This document shows, one piece after another, positions 35,701-44,146 of a stretch of 64,000 nucleotides of DNA; position 1 is the first letter of the stretch, and each line of letters opens with the position of its first letter. The notes under the pieces were generated by a model. It saw nothing but the letters and a program-made list of their open reading frames with translations, had not been told where the DNA came from and ran no database searches. Source of the DNA: Virgibacillus profundi (GTDB lineage: Bacteria; Bacillota; Bacilli; Bacillales; Amphibacillaceae); contig NZ_NPOA01000003.1 in NCBI RefSeq assembly GCF_002287375.1, forward strand, positions 124,001 through 188,000, given 5' to 3'. The position numbers and the translations under genes were made by a program.

Positions 35701-35728
35701 CTTACAATGTAACAGATAACTTTAATAT

Positions 35729-35826
35729 TTGGCAGTCTTATAAGTATAAAACTTCGTATTTGCATAAGTGCAACTGCAACTGTGGCATCCACCCAAAATT
35801 ATGGAGGATCCCATGTTTTCTAAAAA
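35729..35826 (+). repeat. TTGGC...GCCAA element, copy 4
   Basis: It starts TTGGCAG, has AAGTATAAAACTTCG, then TTTGCATAAGTGCA, a stem GGCATCC/GGATCCC and an end CATGTTTTCTAA. The most diverged copy; it lies between the DUF915 gene and murB. Confidence 0.65.
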
Positions 35827-35865
35827 ACCTATTAGCTAAATAAAATTTTTAAAGGAATGATCTAG

Positions 35866-36789
35866 GTGATAAATTATCATCATATGTATGAAAAATTAAT
35901 AAAGATTACACCTGAGAAAAATGTGATGGTGAATGAGCCATTAAAAAATTATACCTATACCCGTCTTGGTGGTAAAGCAGATTTTTTAGTAACACCTGAA
36001 ACCTATGAGCAGGTGCAGGCAATGGTTGAGCTGGCAAATAAAGAAAAAATTGCTTTTACACTACTGGGAAATGGTTCTAATCTAATCGTAAAAGACGGCG
36101 GTATTCGCGGGATTGTAATGAATTTACAAAAATTAACGGAAATCAAAACAAATGAAACAACAATGGTTGCACAAAGTGGCGCAAAAATTATTGATGCTTC
36201 ACGGGAAGCCTTAAGTAAGAGTTTATCTGGTTTGGAATTTGCCTGTGGTATTCCTGGTTCCGTGGGCGGTGCACTATTCATGAATGCAGGAGCATATGGG
36301 GGAGAAGTGAAAGATGTCCTAACAAGTACTAAAGTAGTTAACCGGGCAGGGGAGCTTCTCACTTTAACAGCTGAGGAACTGGATTTAGATTATCGTACCA
36401 GTAATATTCCGGATAGAGGATATATCGTGCTGGAAGCTACCTTTTCATTAACAGTCGCTAAATATGAAGACATAAAAGCAATGATGGATGACCTGACATA
36501 TAAAAGAGAATCAAAACAGCCACTTGAATACCCTTCTTGTGGAAGTGTATTCAAACGGCCACCAGGGTATTTTGCCGGAAAACTTATTCAGGACAGCGAT
36601 TTACAAGGAAAGCAGATTGGTGGCGCCCAAGTATCGCTCAAGCATGCAGGCTTCATTGTTAACAAAGATAGAGCATCAGCAAAAGAATATATTGATTTGA
36701 TCCATTTTGTTCAGGATACTGTAAAAGATAAATTTGGCGTGAACCTTGAACGAGAGGTAAAGATTATTGGTGAAGACCTGATAATATGA
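35866..36789 (+). CDS. murB: UDP-N-acetylenolpyruvoylglucosamine reductase
   Basis: A 307-residue FAD enzyme of peptidoglycan precursor synthesis that reduces UDP-GlcNAc-enolpyruvate to UDP-MurNAc. Type IIb-like: RLGGKADF near 27, FAD motif LLGNGSNLIVKDGG, GIPGSVGGALFMNAGAYGGE, and the proton-donor Ser in SCGSVFKRPPG; the final active-site Glu is in NLEREVKIIGE. The GTG start at 35866 is 8 bases after AAAGGAA. It is monocistronic with a terminator. Confidence 0.94.
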   Translation: MINYHHMYEKLIKITPEKNVMVNEPLKNYTYTRLGGKADFLVTPETYEQVQAMVELANKEKIAFTLLGNGSNLIVKDGGIRGIVMNLQKLTEIKTNETTMVAQSGAKIIDASREALSKSLSGLEFACGIPGSVGGALFMNAGAYGGEVKDVLTSTKVVNRAGELLTLTAEELDLDYRTSNIPDRGYIVLEATFSLTVAKYEDIKAMMDDLTYKRESKQPLEYPSCGSVFKRPPGYFAGKLIQDSDLQGKQIGGAQVSLKHAGFIVNKDRASAKEYIDLIHFVQDTVKDKFGVNLEREVKIIGEDLII

Positions 36790-36795
36790 AATTGT

Positions 36796-36834
36796 AAGCT
36801 GTGACCATCTGGCATAGGTGGTTACAGCTTTTTT
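36796..36834 (+). terminator. Terminator of murB
   Basis: AAGCTGT plus ACCA pairs with TGGT plus ACAGCTT, followed by six T. Confidence 0.88.
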
Positions 36835-36843
36835 GTGTTTAAA

Positions 36844-36922
36844 GGAACATCGACTCGAGAGCGGGATATCAGCTCGAGAGAAAAGACATCAGCCCGAGAG
36901 TGGGAACATCAGCCCGAGAGTT
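36844..36922. repeat. Periodic CGAGAG array
   Basis: Four units of the form ACATCAGCCCGAGAG (first two degenerate) place CGAGAG at 36856, 36875, 36895 and 36915, spaced 19, 20 and 20 bases. It lies just after the murB terminator. The array resembles the TTGAGAGA array at 18.8 kb in period and in the GAGAG core. Confidence 0.75.
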
Positions 36923-37032
36923 ATCCGTTCGGCAACCTGGACAGATGCTCACAAATTGCCCCGATCGAATCTGAGGTAAAACAAAAAAGCACCTCAGGCT
37001 TTAGCCTGGGGTACTTTACTTTAAGTGAAAAG

Positions 37033-37809
37033 TTAACTTCTGAAACGCTTCAGGAAGCTTTGTAATCGTTCGTTTTTAGAGTGCTCAATGACCTGACTTG
37101 CTGAACCTTGTTCAGCAATGACTCCCTCATCCAGGAATAATACTTTATCAGCAACATCAAGTGCGAAATCCATTTCATGTGTAACAAGGATCATTGCCAT
37201 TTCACCATCTTTGGCGATACCACGTATAACCTCAAGCACCTCTCCAACCAATTCCGGGTCAAGAGCAGAAGTTACTTCGTCAAATAACATAACCTTTGGA
37301 CGCATAACCAATGCACGAGCCATTGCTACACGTTGCTTTTGTCCTCCGGAGAGCTGACTTGGGTAGTTATCCAGTTTATCGCCAAGCCCAACTTTTTCCA
37401 GCATCTCGATGGAGTGTTTTTTTGCTTTTTCTTTATTTTCTCCTTTGACATGAATTATTGCTGTCATGCAGTTTTCTAAAATTGTCATATGTGGAAATAG
37501 ATTAAAGTGCTGGAATACCATGCCAATATCCCCGCGGATTGCCCGTAGATGCTTATCATTTGCATCTACTGTTTTTCCGTTCTTTTCCATTTTCCATAAG
37601 TTATTCCCATCGACAATAATATCGCCTGCAGTTGGCTCTTCCAATGTCATAAGCATTCGAATAATTGTTGTTTTACCTGAACCACTAGGCCCGATAATTG
37701 CAATTTTCTCGGCTGGTTTGACTTCTAAATCAATACCTTTAAGTACTTTTACATCACCAAATGATTTATGCACATCCTGAAATGTAACTATTGGTTCTGA
37801 CATTATCAT
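37033..37809 (-). CDS. ehuA: Ectoine/hydroxyectoine ABC importer ATPase
   Basis: A 258-residue polar amino acid-type ATPase. Walker A is GPSGSGKTT near 38-46, the signature LSGGQKQRVAMARAL, Walker B VMLFDEVTSALD, and the switch His in LVTHEMDFA. The ATG at 37809 overlaps the ehuD stop (ATGA), which decides the start; a second ATG lies two codons on. The ectoine assignment comes from the EhuB-like binding protein of the same operon. Confidence 0.85.
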   Translation of the reverse strand: MIMSEPIVTFQDVHKSFGDVKVLKGIDLEVKPAEKIAIIGPSGSGKTTIIRMLMTLEEPTAGDIIVDGNNLWKMEKNGKTVDANDKHLRAIRGDIGMVFQHFNLFPHMTILENCMTAIIHVKGENKEKAKKHSIEMLEKVGLGDKLDNYPSQLSGGQKQRVAMARALVMRPKVMLFDEVTSALDPELVGEVLEVIRGIAKDGEMAMILVTHEMDFALDVADKVLFLDEGVIAEQGSASQVIEHSKNERLQSFLKRFRS

Positions 37810-38519
37810 ACCGCTCCTTTACTACTGCTGCTATTTACTACTGCTTTTTTATCAAAACGTGTATTCATCTTTACTTCCAGCTTTTTAATAAGTATAGCAG
37901 ATGGATAACTTAAGATTAAGAATAAGATTGCCACAATGGTTAACGGCTCAAGGTATGCCCAATTCTGTGCACCATAATTGTTAGCCATTTGCAGAATTCC
38001 TACCACACCGATTGTTGAGGCCAAAGGAACCTCTTTAAACATAATAATTAGATAGTTTCCCAGCATCGGGATGGTTGGCGGGATTGCCTGTGGAATAATG
38101 ATTTTTGTCCATTTTTGTCTGGTGGAAAAATTCAATGCTGTTGACGCTTCCCACTGCCCTTTGTCAACAGCGTCAATACCTGAACGATATACTTCTCCTA
38201 TATACGTGCTGAAATGCAAACCAAGTCCAAGCACTGCACTTGTAAATGGATCCATTGCGAAACCGACTACCGGTACCATTGGCCAAGCATAAAAAATAAA
38301 GAAAAGCTGTACAAGTGGTGGTGTGGAGCGAATAAATTCCATTACCCATGTTACTAACCAATTTATCGGCTTGATCGGGATTCGTCTCAGAAATGTCCAG
38401 ACAAACCCAAATAGTAATGCAAATAAGTAGCAAGCAACAGTCAGTCCAATTGTAATCCATATACCTTCAAGTACAAGAGGGAAGGCTTCAAAGAACGTAT
38501 CCCAATTCCAATTATTCAT
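37806..38519 (-). CDS. ehuD: Ectoine ABC importer permease EhuD-type
   Basis: A 237-residue HisM/GlnP-like permease with about five helices. The ATPase-coupling EAA loop is present as EASTALNFSTRQKWTKIIIP near residues 133-152. It overlaps ehuC by 4 bases and ehuA by 4, so translation is coupled. It forms the channel with EhuC. Confidence 0.83.
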   Translation of the reverse strand: MNNWNWDTFFEAFPLVLEGIWITIGLTVACYLFALLFGFVWTFLRRIPIKPINWLVTWVMEFIRSTPPLVQLFFIFYAWPMVPVVGFAMDPFTSAVLGLGLHFSTYIGEVYRSGIDAVDKGQWEASTALNFSTRQKWTKIIIPQAIPPTIPMLGNYLIIMFKEVPLASTIGVVGILQMANNYGAQNWAYLEPLTIVAILFLILSYPSAILIKKLEVKMNTRFDKKAVVNSSSSKGAV

Positions 38520-39187
38520 TCACTAGCCACCCCTTTCTTCGATATACTCTCCATTTTGCGTGTCAAAAAGATTAATGGAAGTGCAAGAATGAAGTAGAAT
38601 ACCAGAACTAATAAGTATACAGTTGGTGCCTGTGAAAGATTTGAACTTCTTAGAATGTCACCATAGTATAAAATATCTGTCATTCCAATTAATGATACGA
38701 GAGAAGTAGCTTTAAGCATTTGGATGAGGTAATTCCCGAACTCAGGCAACATCATTCGAACAGCCTGTGGAAAGATAACAAGTCTCATTCGCTGGAAGCT
38801 GGACATATTCAGTGCAGTTGCGGCTTCTGTCTGTCCTTTTGAGACAGAAAGAATTGAACCGCGAACAATCTCGGACATATAGGCACCATAGTTTAAGGAA
38901 ATTGCCAGTACACCTGCCCAGAAGTCACTGCCCAGATCAATGCCAAATAGAATTGGAAGTGCATAATACAGCCAGAATAGCTGTACGATTAATGAAGTTC
39001 CGCGGAATACCTCGACATATAAGCCGGTGAATTTGCGAAGGATAACATTATTTGAAAGGCGGCAGAAACCTGCGATAAATGCAAATAAATAACCACAAAC
39101 AATAGAGGCCAACAGCACAGTAACCGTAATTTTTATACCCTGCATCAATACCGGAAAAATTTCACTGATTGCACTAATTGTAATCAC
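38516..39187 (-). CDS. ehuC: Ectoine ABC importer permease EhuC-type
   Basis: A 223-residue polar amino acid permease. The EAA loop is EAATALNMSSFQRMRLVIFP, preceded by SEIVRGSILSVSKGQT. The only standard in-frame start, GTG at 39187, overlaps the Shine-Dalgarno AAAGGAG. An ATT codon at 39178 is at ideal distance (8 nt), so the true start is unclear. It lies downstream of a hairpin that separates it from ehuB. Confidence 0.83.
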   Translation of the reverse strand: MITISAISEIFPVLMQGIKITVTVLLASIVCGYLFAFIAGFCRLSNNVILRKFTGLYVEVFRGTSLIVQLFWLYYALPILFGIDLGSDFWAGVLAISLNYGAYMSEIVRGSILSVSKGQTEAATALNMSSFQRMRLVIFPQAVRMMLPEFGNYLIQMLKATSLVSLIGMTDILYYGDILRSSNLSQAPTVYLLVLVFYFILALPLIFLTRKMESISKKGVASE

Positions 39188-39251
39188 TCCTTTGCTTCAG
39201 TATTAGTCTATTAATCTATTGAACAATGTATGAACGTAAAAATAATTAAAA

Positions 39252-39294
39252 CCATAGGGTCAGCCCCCCTGGGTGAGGGAGCCGGACCCTATGG
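39252..39294 (-). terminator. Terminator between ehuB and ehuC
   Basis: CCATAGGGTC and GACCCTATGG form a 10-bp stem with further GC pairs inside, followed on the minus strand by TTTTAATTATTTTT. Partial read-through would give excess binding protein over permease. Confidence 0.85.
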
Positions 39295-39314
39295 AGTAGT
39301 CAATCCTATTTATC

Positions 39315-40253
39315 TTACTTAATTTCTCCGCTGCAAATCTTCTCTGCTGTAATTTCCGGGTCATTCACTGAGTTGCTTTCTGCGCTGAATCCATTCTTTT
39401 CAAGCATTTCATCAACAGTTCCATCTTCTTTTAATTCAGCTAGCTTTTCATTGTAAGCCTCGCGAAGTTCATCATTGTCCAGATGGAAAGCAGCTGCACC
39501 ATAGCTTGGAACACCGTCAATATCCGGCTGTTCGAATGACTCTACGAATTCAAGTTGATCAGAACCAGCGGATTCCAGAGCCATTTTGATCGTCATTTCC
39601 GTACCGGTAGTTGCATCTGCTCTTCCAGACTCAACTGCTGAGAATGTTGCAGGGATATCCGGAGCACTCTGGATCTGGCTTGGATCTACACCTTCTGATT
39701 TCAGGAATTCATTTTCTGTTGCCCCAGCCATAACGGAAACCGTAACATCCGGATTGTCAGCAATATCTGTGTAGCTTTCCAGTCCAAGTGGATTTCCTTT
39801 TTGTACAATGAGACCTTCCCCGTATTGCATTTCAGGCTCACCAAATGCTGCGTTTTCACAACGGTCCGGGTTTATTGCCATACCTGCAGTAATGACATCA
39901 AATTTACCTGCTTTTAGTCCGGGAATAAGCTGTCCAAAATCAGCAAGCTGAGATTCCATCTCGTCAATTCCCAGTTCGGCAAAAACTGCTTTTGCGATAT
40001 CAACCGCAGCACCTTTTAGCTCACCGTCTTCTTGATATGCGTACGGCTTTTCATTGGCAAAACCTACCGTTACCGTACCCGCTTCCTGTAATTCTGCTAA
40101 TACACTGTCAGAAGTGTCCCCACTTTCTGCACTTTCTCCACTTTCATCACTATCGCCACCATCACTGTTTGCAGAATCATCGTCTGAACTGCCACAAGCT
40201 GCCAATGCAATGAGGGCAAATAATAGTACTGTTGTAAGTAATAATTTTTTCAT
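39315..40253 (-). CDS. ehuB: Ectoine/hydroxyectoine-binding lipoprotein
   Basis: A 312-residue lipoprotein: lipobox LIALAACGSS, then a 45-residue Asp/Ser/Glu-rich acidic linker, then a class II-type periplasmic binding fold. GFANEKPYAYQEDGELKG, DFGQLIPGLKAGKFDVITAG and MAINPDRCE followed by FGEP closely match the EhuB group, which binds ectoine with low-micromolar affinity. The start at 40253 follows AGGGAGG; the open frame extends further. It is the first gene of ehuBCDA. Import of ectoine serves osmoprotection or nutrition. A different polar amino acid is the main alternative. Confidence 0.85.
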   Translation of the reverse strand: MKKLLLTTVLLFALIALAACGSSDDDSANSDGGDSDESGESAESGDTSDSVLAELQEAGTVTVGFANEKPYAYQEDGELKGAAVDIAKAVFAELGIDEMESQLADFGQLIPGLKAGKFDVITAGMAINPDRCENAAFGEPEMQYGEGLIVQKGNPLGLESYTDIADNPDVTVSVMAGATENEFLKSEGVDPSQIQSAPDIPATFSAVESGRADATTGTEMTIKMALESAGSDQLEFVESFEQPDIDGVPSYGAAAFHLDNDELREAYNEKLAELKEDGTVDEMLEKNGFSAESNSVNDPEITAEKICSGEIK

Positions 40254-40756
40254 TTCTAAATGACCTCCCTTTATATTAGAAACATTTTTTTTAGGTGATA
40301 TCATGACCAATATACCGGGTATAAATCACCTGTATAAAAAGAAAAAAATTTGAAAGAATCTACGGGGGTAAAACTTTCAAACTCTTACACTATAATGTTA
40401 TAGATTTATTAATATTCATTCAAACTTAATATTTTTAGATAATTTCCAATTAAATAGCAAATATGGCAGTTAATAGAATTTGACTCACGAATACCAAAAG
40501 ATGCTACATAATGATCCCATTTCCTTTCATATACAAAGAATTCGCAAAAAACTGATGGAATAAGTACTTTTTAATTAAAGATAGACAAAACAGCTGATAA
40601 TAAGTACCATTGATATGTATACAACAGAAAGGCATATAGTATATGATACTTGCTATAACAATGCTTCTGCGGAAATATATGGAGGAAAATAAGTGCTTTT
40701 TAAAAAGCGATTTATAGGATGATTTATCCATACAATAATGTGTAAGGAGAAATTTG
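40254..40756. other. 503-base intergenic region with ehuB control elements
   Basis: No convincing gene. Within the half next to ehuB lie the palindrome TATACCGGGTATA (about 40313-40325) and an 8-bp inverted repeat TTTGAAAG/CTTTCAAA (40349-40381) enclosing TACGGGGGTA. Either could be an operator for osmotic or ectoine control. The rest is AT-rich with no recognisable structure. Confidence 0.4.
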
Positions 40757-41179
40757 ATGTTTAAAATAAGAGAAGCAACAATGGAAGATTATATAAAACT
40801 GCAAGAAATTACTAATGATAAAAGTAATATACATATAAAAATGGAATCTACATTAGAAAAGAAGGAACTTGAAGAATTTATCAGATCAAAGAATAATAGA
40901 GTTTATATAGTAGAAGATTCAGGAGATCCGGTAGCATTTATCCAGTTTCAATTAAATGAAGATAATATTATTTCCATAGAGAGATTTTCTATAGAAAAAA
41001 ATTATAAGAAAAAAGGAATTGATGAACACTTATATTCTAAACTGGATCGATTTGCGAATGGGCAAGGAATTACACAAATGGTCGTATATATAGATGCTGA
41101 AGATCATACTGTCTATGACTTTTTTGAGCGTAAAGGCTGGAAGCAAGGACAGCAGGAAAATATTTATTATTTGAAGTAA
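40757..41179 (+). CDS. GNAT-family acetyltransferase, small
   Basis: A 140-residue single GNAT domain: FKIREATMEDYIKLQEIT at the N-terminus, RFSIEKNYKKKGIDEHLYSK as a weak acetyl-CoA loop, and VYDFFERKGW at the C-terminus. AAGGAG precedes ATG 40757. Thirteen bases separate it from the ytzI-like gene, suggesting a small operon with it and the oxidoreductase. The substrate is unknown. Confidence 0.78.
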   Translation: MFKIREATMEDYIKLQEITNDKSNIHIKMESTLEKKELEEFIRSKNNRVYIVEDSGDPVAFIQFQLNEDNIISIERFSIEKNYKKKGIDEHLYSKLDRFANGQGITQMVVYIDAEDHTVYDFFERKGWKQGQQENIYYLK

Positions 41180-41192
41180 AGAGGGGATTATA

Positions 41193-41354
41193 ATGTCGGT
41201 CATCGTTATTGTTGGGATTGTTTCCGTTGTTTTGGTAGCTGGAGTCCTGTTACTGTCAATGTTTACAATTTCAAAAGGTTATACTTTCAAACATTCTGTT
41301 GATCCGTTGCCAGGTGAAGCGGGAGCAGAAGAAAATAAGGATAGAAAAGAGTGA
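41193..41354 (+). CDS. ytzI: YtzI-like small membrane protein
   Basis: A 53-residue protein: one transmembrane helix (SVIVIVGIVSVVLVAGVLLL, about 2-23) and a cytoplasmic tail with the SKGYTFKHSVDPLP stretch typical of Bacillus YtzI. The start ATG 41193 follows GAGGGG. The stop is four bases before the next gene's ATG. Its function is unknown. Confidence 0.75.
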   Translation: MSVIVIVGIVSVVLVAGVLLLSMFTISKGYTFKHSVDPLPGEAGAEENKDRKE

Positions 41355-41358
41355 TGGA

Positions 41359-42336
41359 ATGAAGTTTTCAACAATTGGAACAAGCTGGATCACAGAAGCA
41401 TTTATAAAAGCAGCACAATATTCAAAAATAGCTGAGCTGCAATCTGTTTATTCAAGGTCAGAAAAGTCGGCTAAGGATTTTGCTGAAAGAAATGGTGCGA
41501 AAAACGCTACTACAGATTTGGACGCATTGCTGGCTGAAGAGACAGACTTCATCTATATTGCTTCTCCAAATGGAATGCATTATGAGCACATACTCAAATG
41601 CATTGAAAATAAGAAACATGTTTTTTCTGAAAAGCCAATGGTACTTACGGAAAAGCAGTGGAAAGAAGTTAAGGAACTGGCAGAGAAACAAGAGGTATTT
41701 GTTTTTGAAGGGTTCAGACATTTATTCTCTCCCAATTATGAAATTCTGAAAAAGTCACTACCTGATGCAGGAGAAATTCGTAGTGTAATGCTGCAATATG
41801 TTCAATATTCCTCCCGCTATGATAAGTACAAAAATGGGGAGGAGCCAAATGTATTCACAAAGGAATTTGCTGGCGGTGCGTTAATGGATCTCGGGGTTTA
41901 TCCGCTAAGTATGGCGATTGATTTATTCGGGGAACCAAAGGCTGTAGATTATTTCCCTGTATTATTATCCAATGGCATTGATGGAAGTGGAACATTAGTA
42001 ATGACATACGAAGGCTTTATTGTAACTATTTTATGTTCAAAAATAGCCCAAGGGTCAATTCCATCCGAAATTCATGGGGAAGATGGTGCATTAACTATCG
42101 ACCGTGTTGCTCCAATTGAAAAGTTATCATTTTACAATCGTAAATCGAAGAAAAGTAAAGAGTTGGCAAAAGACCAGTTGGAAAATGATATGGTCTATGA
42201 ATTAGAGGCTTTTACTAAAATGATTGAACAAAAAGATATAGTCTCTCATGATTTATGGATGGAAAGAAGCAGACTTGTAGCAAAATGGTCAGAACAAGCA
42301 AGAAGAAAACAAGGTATATTATTTCCAGGTGAATAA
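41359..42336 (+). CDS. Gfo/Idh/MocA-family oxidoreductase (YulF-like)
   Basis: A 325-residue NAD(P)-dependent sugar-type dehydrogenase. The N-terminal Rossmann segment is MKFSTIGTSWITEAFIKAA, with the catalytic Lys in FSEKPMVL near 95. The C-terminal domain has GGALMDLGVYPLSMAIDLFG with the conserved substrate-site Asp and Tyr. The ATG at 41359 is used because this N-terminus matches relatives; the longer frame runs across ytzI. Likely substrates are polyols or inositols, but nothing local identifies one. It does not belong to the sugar-acid regulon downstream. Confidence 0.85.
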   Translation: MKFSTIGTSWITEAFIKAAQYSKIAELQSVYSRSEKSAKDFAERNGAKNATTDLDALLAEETDFIYIASPNGMHYEHILKCIENKKHVFSEKPMVLTEKQWKEVKELAEKQEVFVFEGFRHLFSPNYEILKKSLPDAGEIRSVMLQYVQYSSRYDKYKNGEEPNVFTKEFAGGALMDLGVYPLSMAIDLFGEPKAVDYFPVLLSNGIDGSGTLVMTYEGFIVTILCSKIAQGSIPSEIHGEDGALTIDRVAPIEKLSFYNRKSKKSKELAKDQLENDMVYELEAFTKMIEQKDIVSHDLWMERSRLVAKWSEQARRKQGILFPGE

Positions 42337-42370
42337 TAAAGGATCGCACAGTCTGGTGCGGTCCTTTATT
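42335..42370. terminator. Bidirectional terminator
   Basis: AATAAAGGATCGCAC pairs with GTGCGGTCCTTTATT around a short loop. It separates the convergent oxidoreductase and peptidase genes. Confidence 0.85.
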
Positions 42371-42377
42371 TAATTGC

Positions 42378-42944
42378 TTACTGATCGGCCTCCTCAATAA
42401 CGGGACGCAATCCTCTTTGCAGTTGATTTATACTTAAATCGAAGGTCATTTGTAAATGTGGGTAATCTTTGAAATCTTTAAAATCCCCACCCCATTCGAA
42501 TCCCAGCTCTTTCGCTACCTGAGCTACTTCGAACCAATCAGCCTTCCCATTATTATTTCCATCATAATGAATATCCCAAATAATTTTCCCATCAGAATTT
42601 CTAAGGGCATAATCAATGGCTAACCCATAATTATGATAGGATTCACCAGCCTTGGCATATGTGACAATATTACCAGTTCCGGATCTTCCCTGATTATATA
42701 ATTTGTTCTGTCTGGAAAAAGACCTCATTCCTTCTGTTATAACAAGATCAATATTTATATCAGTAGCTCTATCCAGTAAAATAACTTTATTTTCTTCCAC
42801 AATTGGATGTAGTTCACTTGGTATTGGAGCATCTTCTCCAGGCTCTGTATATTGGTTGTCCATTCGGTTATATAAAACAATTATAATGATTAAAAATAAA
42901 ATAATGATGATCCATGTCAGGGTGATTTTTTTGAAGTCTTTCAT
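42378..42944 (-). CDS. Membrane-anchored L-alanyl-D-glutamate peptidase-type M15 hydrolase
   Basis: A 188-residue cell-wall enzyme with an N-terminal signal anchor (about 8-26). The M15C/VanY-like zinc site is present: H in SYHNYGLAID, D in the same motif, and the final H in KDYPHLQM with W-G-G-D just before. TEGMRSFSRQNKLYNQGR is the conserved substrate-side segment of CwlK. It probably cleaves stem peptides in peptidoglycan during growth or turnover. Confidence 0.85.
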   Translation of the reverse strand: MKDFKKITLTWIIIILFLIIIIVLYNRMDNQYTEPGEDAPIPSELHPIVEENKVILLDRATDINIDLVITEGMRSFSRQNKLYNQGRSGTGNIVTYAKAGESYHNYGLAIDYALRNSDGKIIWDIHYDGNNNGKADWFEVAQVAKELGFEWGGDFKDFKDYPHLQMTFDLSINQLQRGLRPVIEEADQ

Positions 42945-43081
42945 GTTGTGGGTACTCCTCTTATAAAAATAGCTTATTACACTATATTACCAGAAATAGA
43001 TTGATCTTTTCTAAGAGTTTTATCATTATTGACTAAGAAAACATAGTGGCAATAAATATCAAATGATTCCTTCTTCGATTG

Positions 43082-43110
43082 TTGACAATAATTAATTTGG
43101 GCAGTAAACT
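43082..43110 (+). promoter_or_regulatory. Sigma-A promoter of larE
   Basis: TTGACA, 17-base spacer, TAAACT. A leader of about 110 bases follows. Unlike the other sugar-acid promoters it has no TTTGTT-n5-AACAAA operator nearby. Confidence 0.65.
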
Positions 43111-43226
43111 AAATATGAAAGGGTTTTAATAAAGACTTCATGAGGCCAATAGATATATAAAGCGTGATTTATTTCATATAATTTAATCCCTAAATAAGGG
43201 AAATAATATAAAGTGAGGCGAGAAGA

Positions 43227-44060
43227 ATGAATATGACAATGAATGAAAAAAATAGCCGTCTAGGTAAAATACTTTCCGGCATGGATCGTGTCATGATTGC
43301 TTTTTCCGGAGGTGTTGACAGTTCCTTTCTCTTGAAGCGTGCACAACAGGAATTAGGTGATCAAGTTCTTGCGGTTGTCGTATCATCAGAATTATTTCGC
43401 GAGCAAGAATTCGAAGGTGCTATAAAGCTTGCAGAGGAAATGGGTGTAAGTGTTCATCAAACAGAAATAAAAGAGCTTGATAATCCAGCAATTATAGCAA
43501 ACAATCCGGATAGCTGGTATCACAGTAAAAAAATGCTTTACTTCCATTTGGGAGAGTTAGCTAATGAATTGGATTATCCTTACGTACTTGATGGGATGAT
43601 TATGGATGATATGGATGATTTTCGTCCAGGCTTAAAAGCAAGAACGGAAGAGGGAGTACGAAGTGTACTGCAGGAAGTTGGATTATACAAAAACGAAATT
43701 CGCGAACTTTCAAAAGAGCTTGAACTTCCTGTTTGGAATAAACCCGCATCATGTAGCTTAGCATCAAGAATTCCATATGGTACAAAACTTGATAGAAGCA
43801 AAATTGAACAGGTAAATCAAGCGGAACTTTTCCTTGCGAAACTTGGATTTGACATGGTGCGTGTACGATACCACGACAATGTAGCCCGTATTGAAGTAGT
43901 ACCGGAAAAAATTGCAGATATTCTGAAACATCAGGAAAAAATAAACCTTAAACTTGTTTCATTAGGCTTCTCCTATGTATCTGTGGATTTAAAAGGATAT
44001 CGAACAGGTAGTATGAATGAAGTATTACCTAAGGATTCATTAGAAGCAGAGATCGTTTAA
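43227..44060 (+). CDS. larE: ATP-dependent sacrificial sulfur transferase LarE
   Basis: A 277-residue PP-loop enzyme of nickel-pincer nucleotide (NPN) cofactor synthesis. The AMP/ATP loop FSGGVDSS is at 26-33. The sulfur-donating cysteine expected at residue 176 of the Lactiplantibacillus enzyme is exactly C176 here, in NKPASCSLASR. So this is the sacrificial-cysteine type that loses its own sulfur, converting the two carboxylates of P2CMN into thiocarboxylates. It is followed by a terminator and lies next to the ROK/uxaC block of the sugar-acid locus. Confidence 0.93.
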   Translation: MNMTMNEKNSRLGKILSGMDRVMIAFSGGVDSSFLLKRAQQELGDQVLAVVVSSELFREQEFEGAIKLAEEMGVSVHQTEIKELDNPAIIANNPDSWYHSKKMLYFHLGELANELDYPYVLDGMIMDDMDDFRPGLKARTEEGVRSVLQEVGLYKNEIRELSKELELPVWNKPASCSLASRIPYGTKLDRSKIEQVNQAELFLAKLGFDMVRVRYHDNVARIEVVPEKIADILKHQEKINLKLVSLGFSYVSVDLKGYRTGSMNEVLPKDSLEAEIV

Positions 44061-44066
44061 ATTGCT

Positions 44067-44104
44067 AAAAGCCGTTCAGCGTTAGAGCTGAACGGCTTTT
44101 ATTT
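44067..44104 (+). terminator. Terminator of larE
   Basis: AAAAGCCGTTCAGC and GCTGAACGGCTTTT, a 14-bp perfect stem with a 6-base loop, then ATTTAATT. Confidence 0.92.
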
Positions 44105-44146
44105 AATTATTGTTTATGGGTGTGTATCATCTTTTCATAAGTTTAA

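Noticed and set aside
18819-36922. The two periodic arrays as CRISPR
   Set aside because: The conserved parts are only 8-15 bases with a 20-21 base period, so there is no room for spacers, and no cas genes are present.
36835-37065. 76-codon frame after murB
   Set aside because: It is mostly the translated periodic CGAGAG array (repeating SRE/ARE) and has no ribosome binding site.
40504-40731. Minus-strand 75-codon open frame before the GNAT gene
   Set aside because: No ribosome binding site, odd Tyr/Phe/Ile-rich composition and no family resemblance. It reads as chance in AT-rich DNA.
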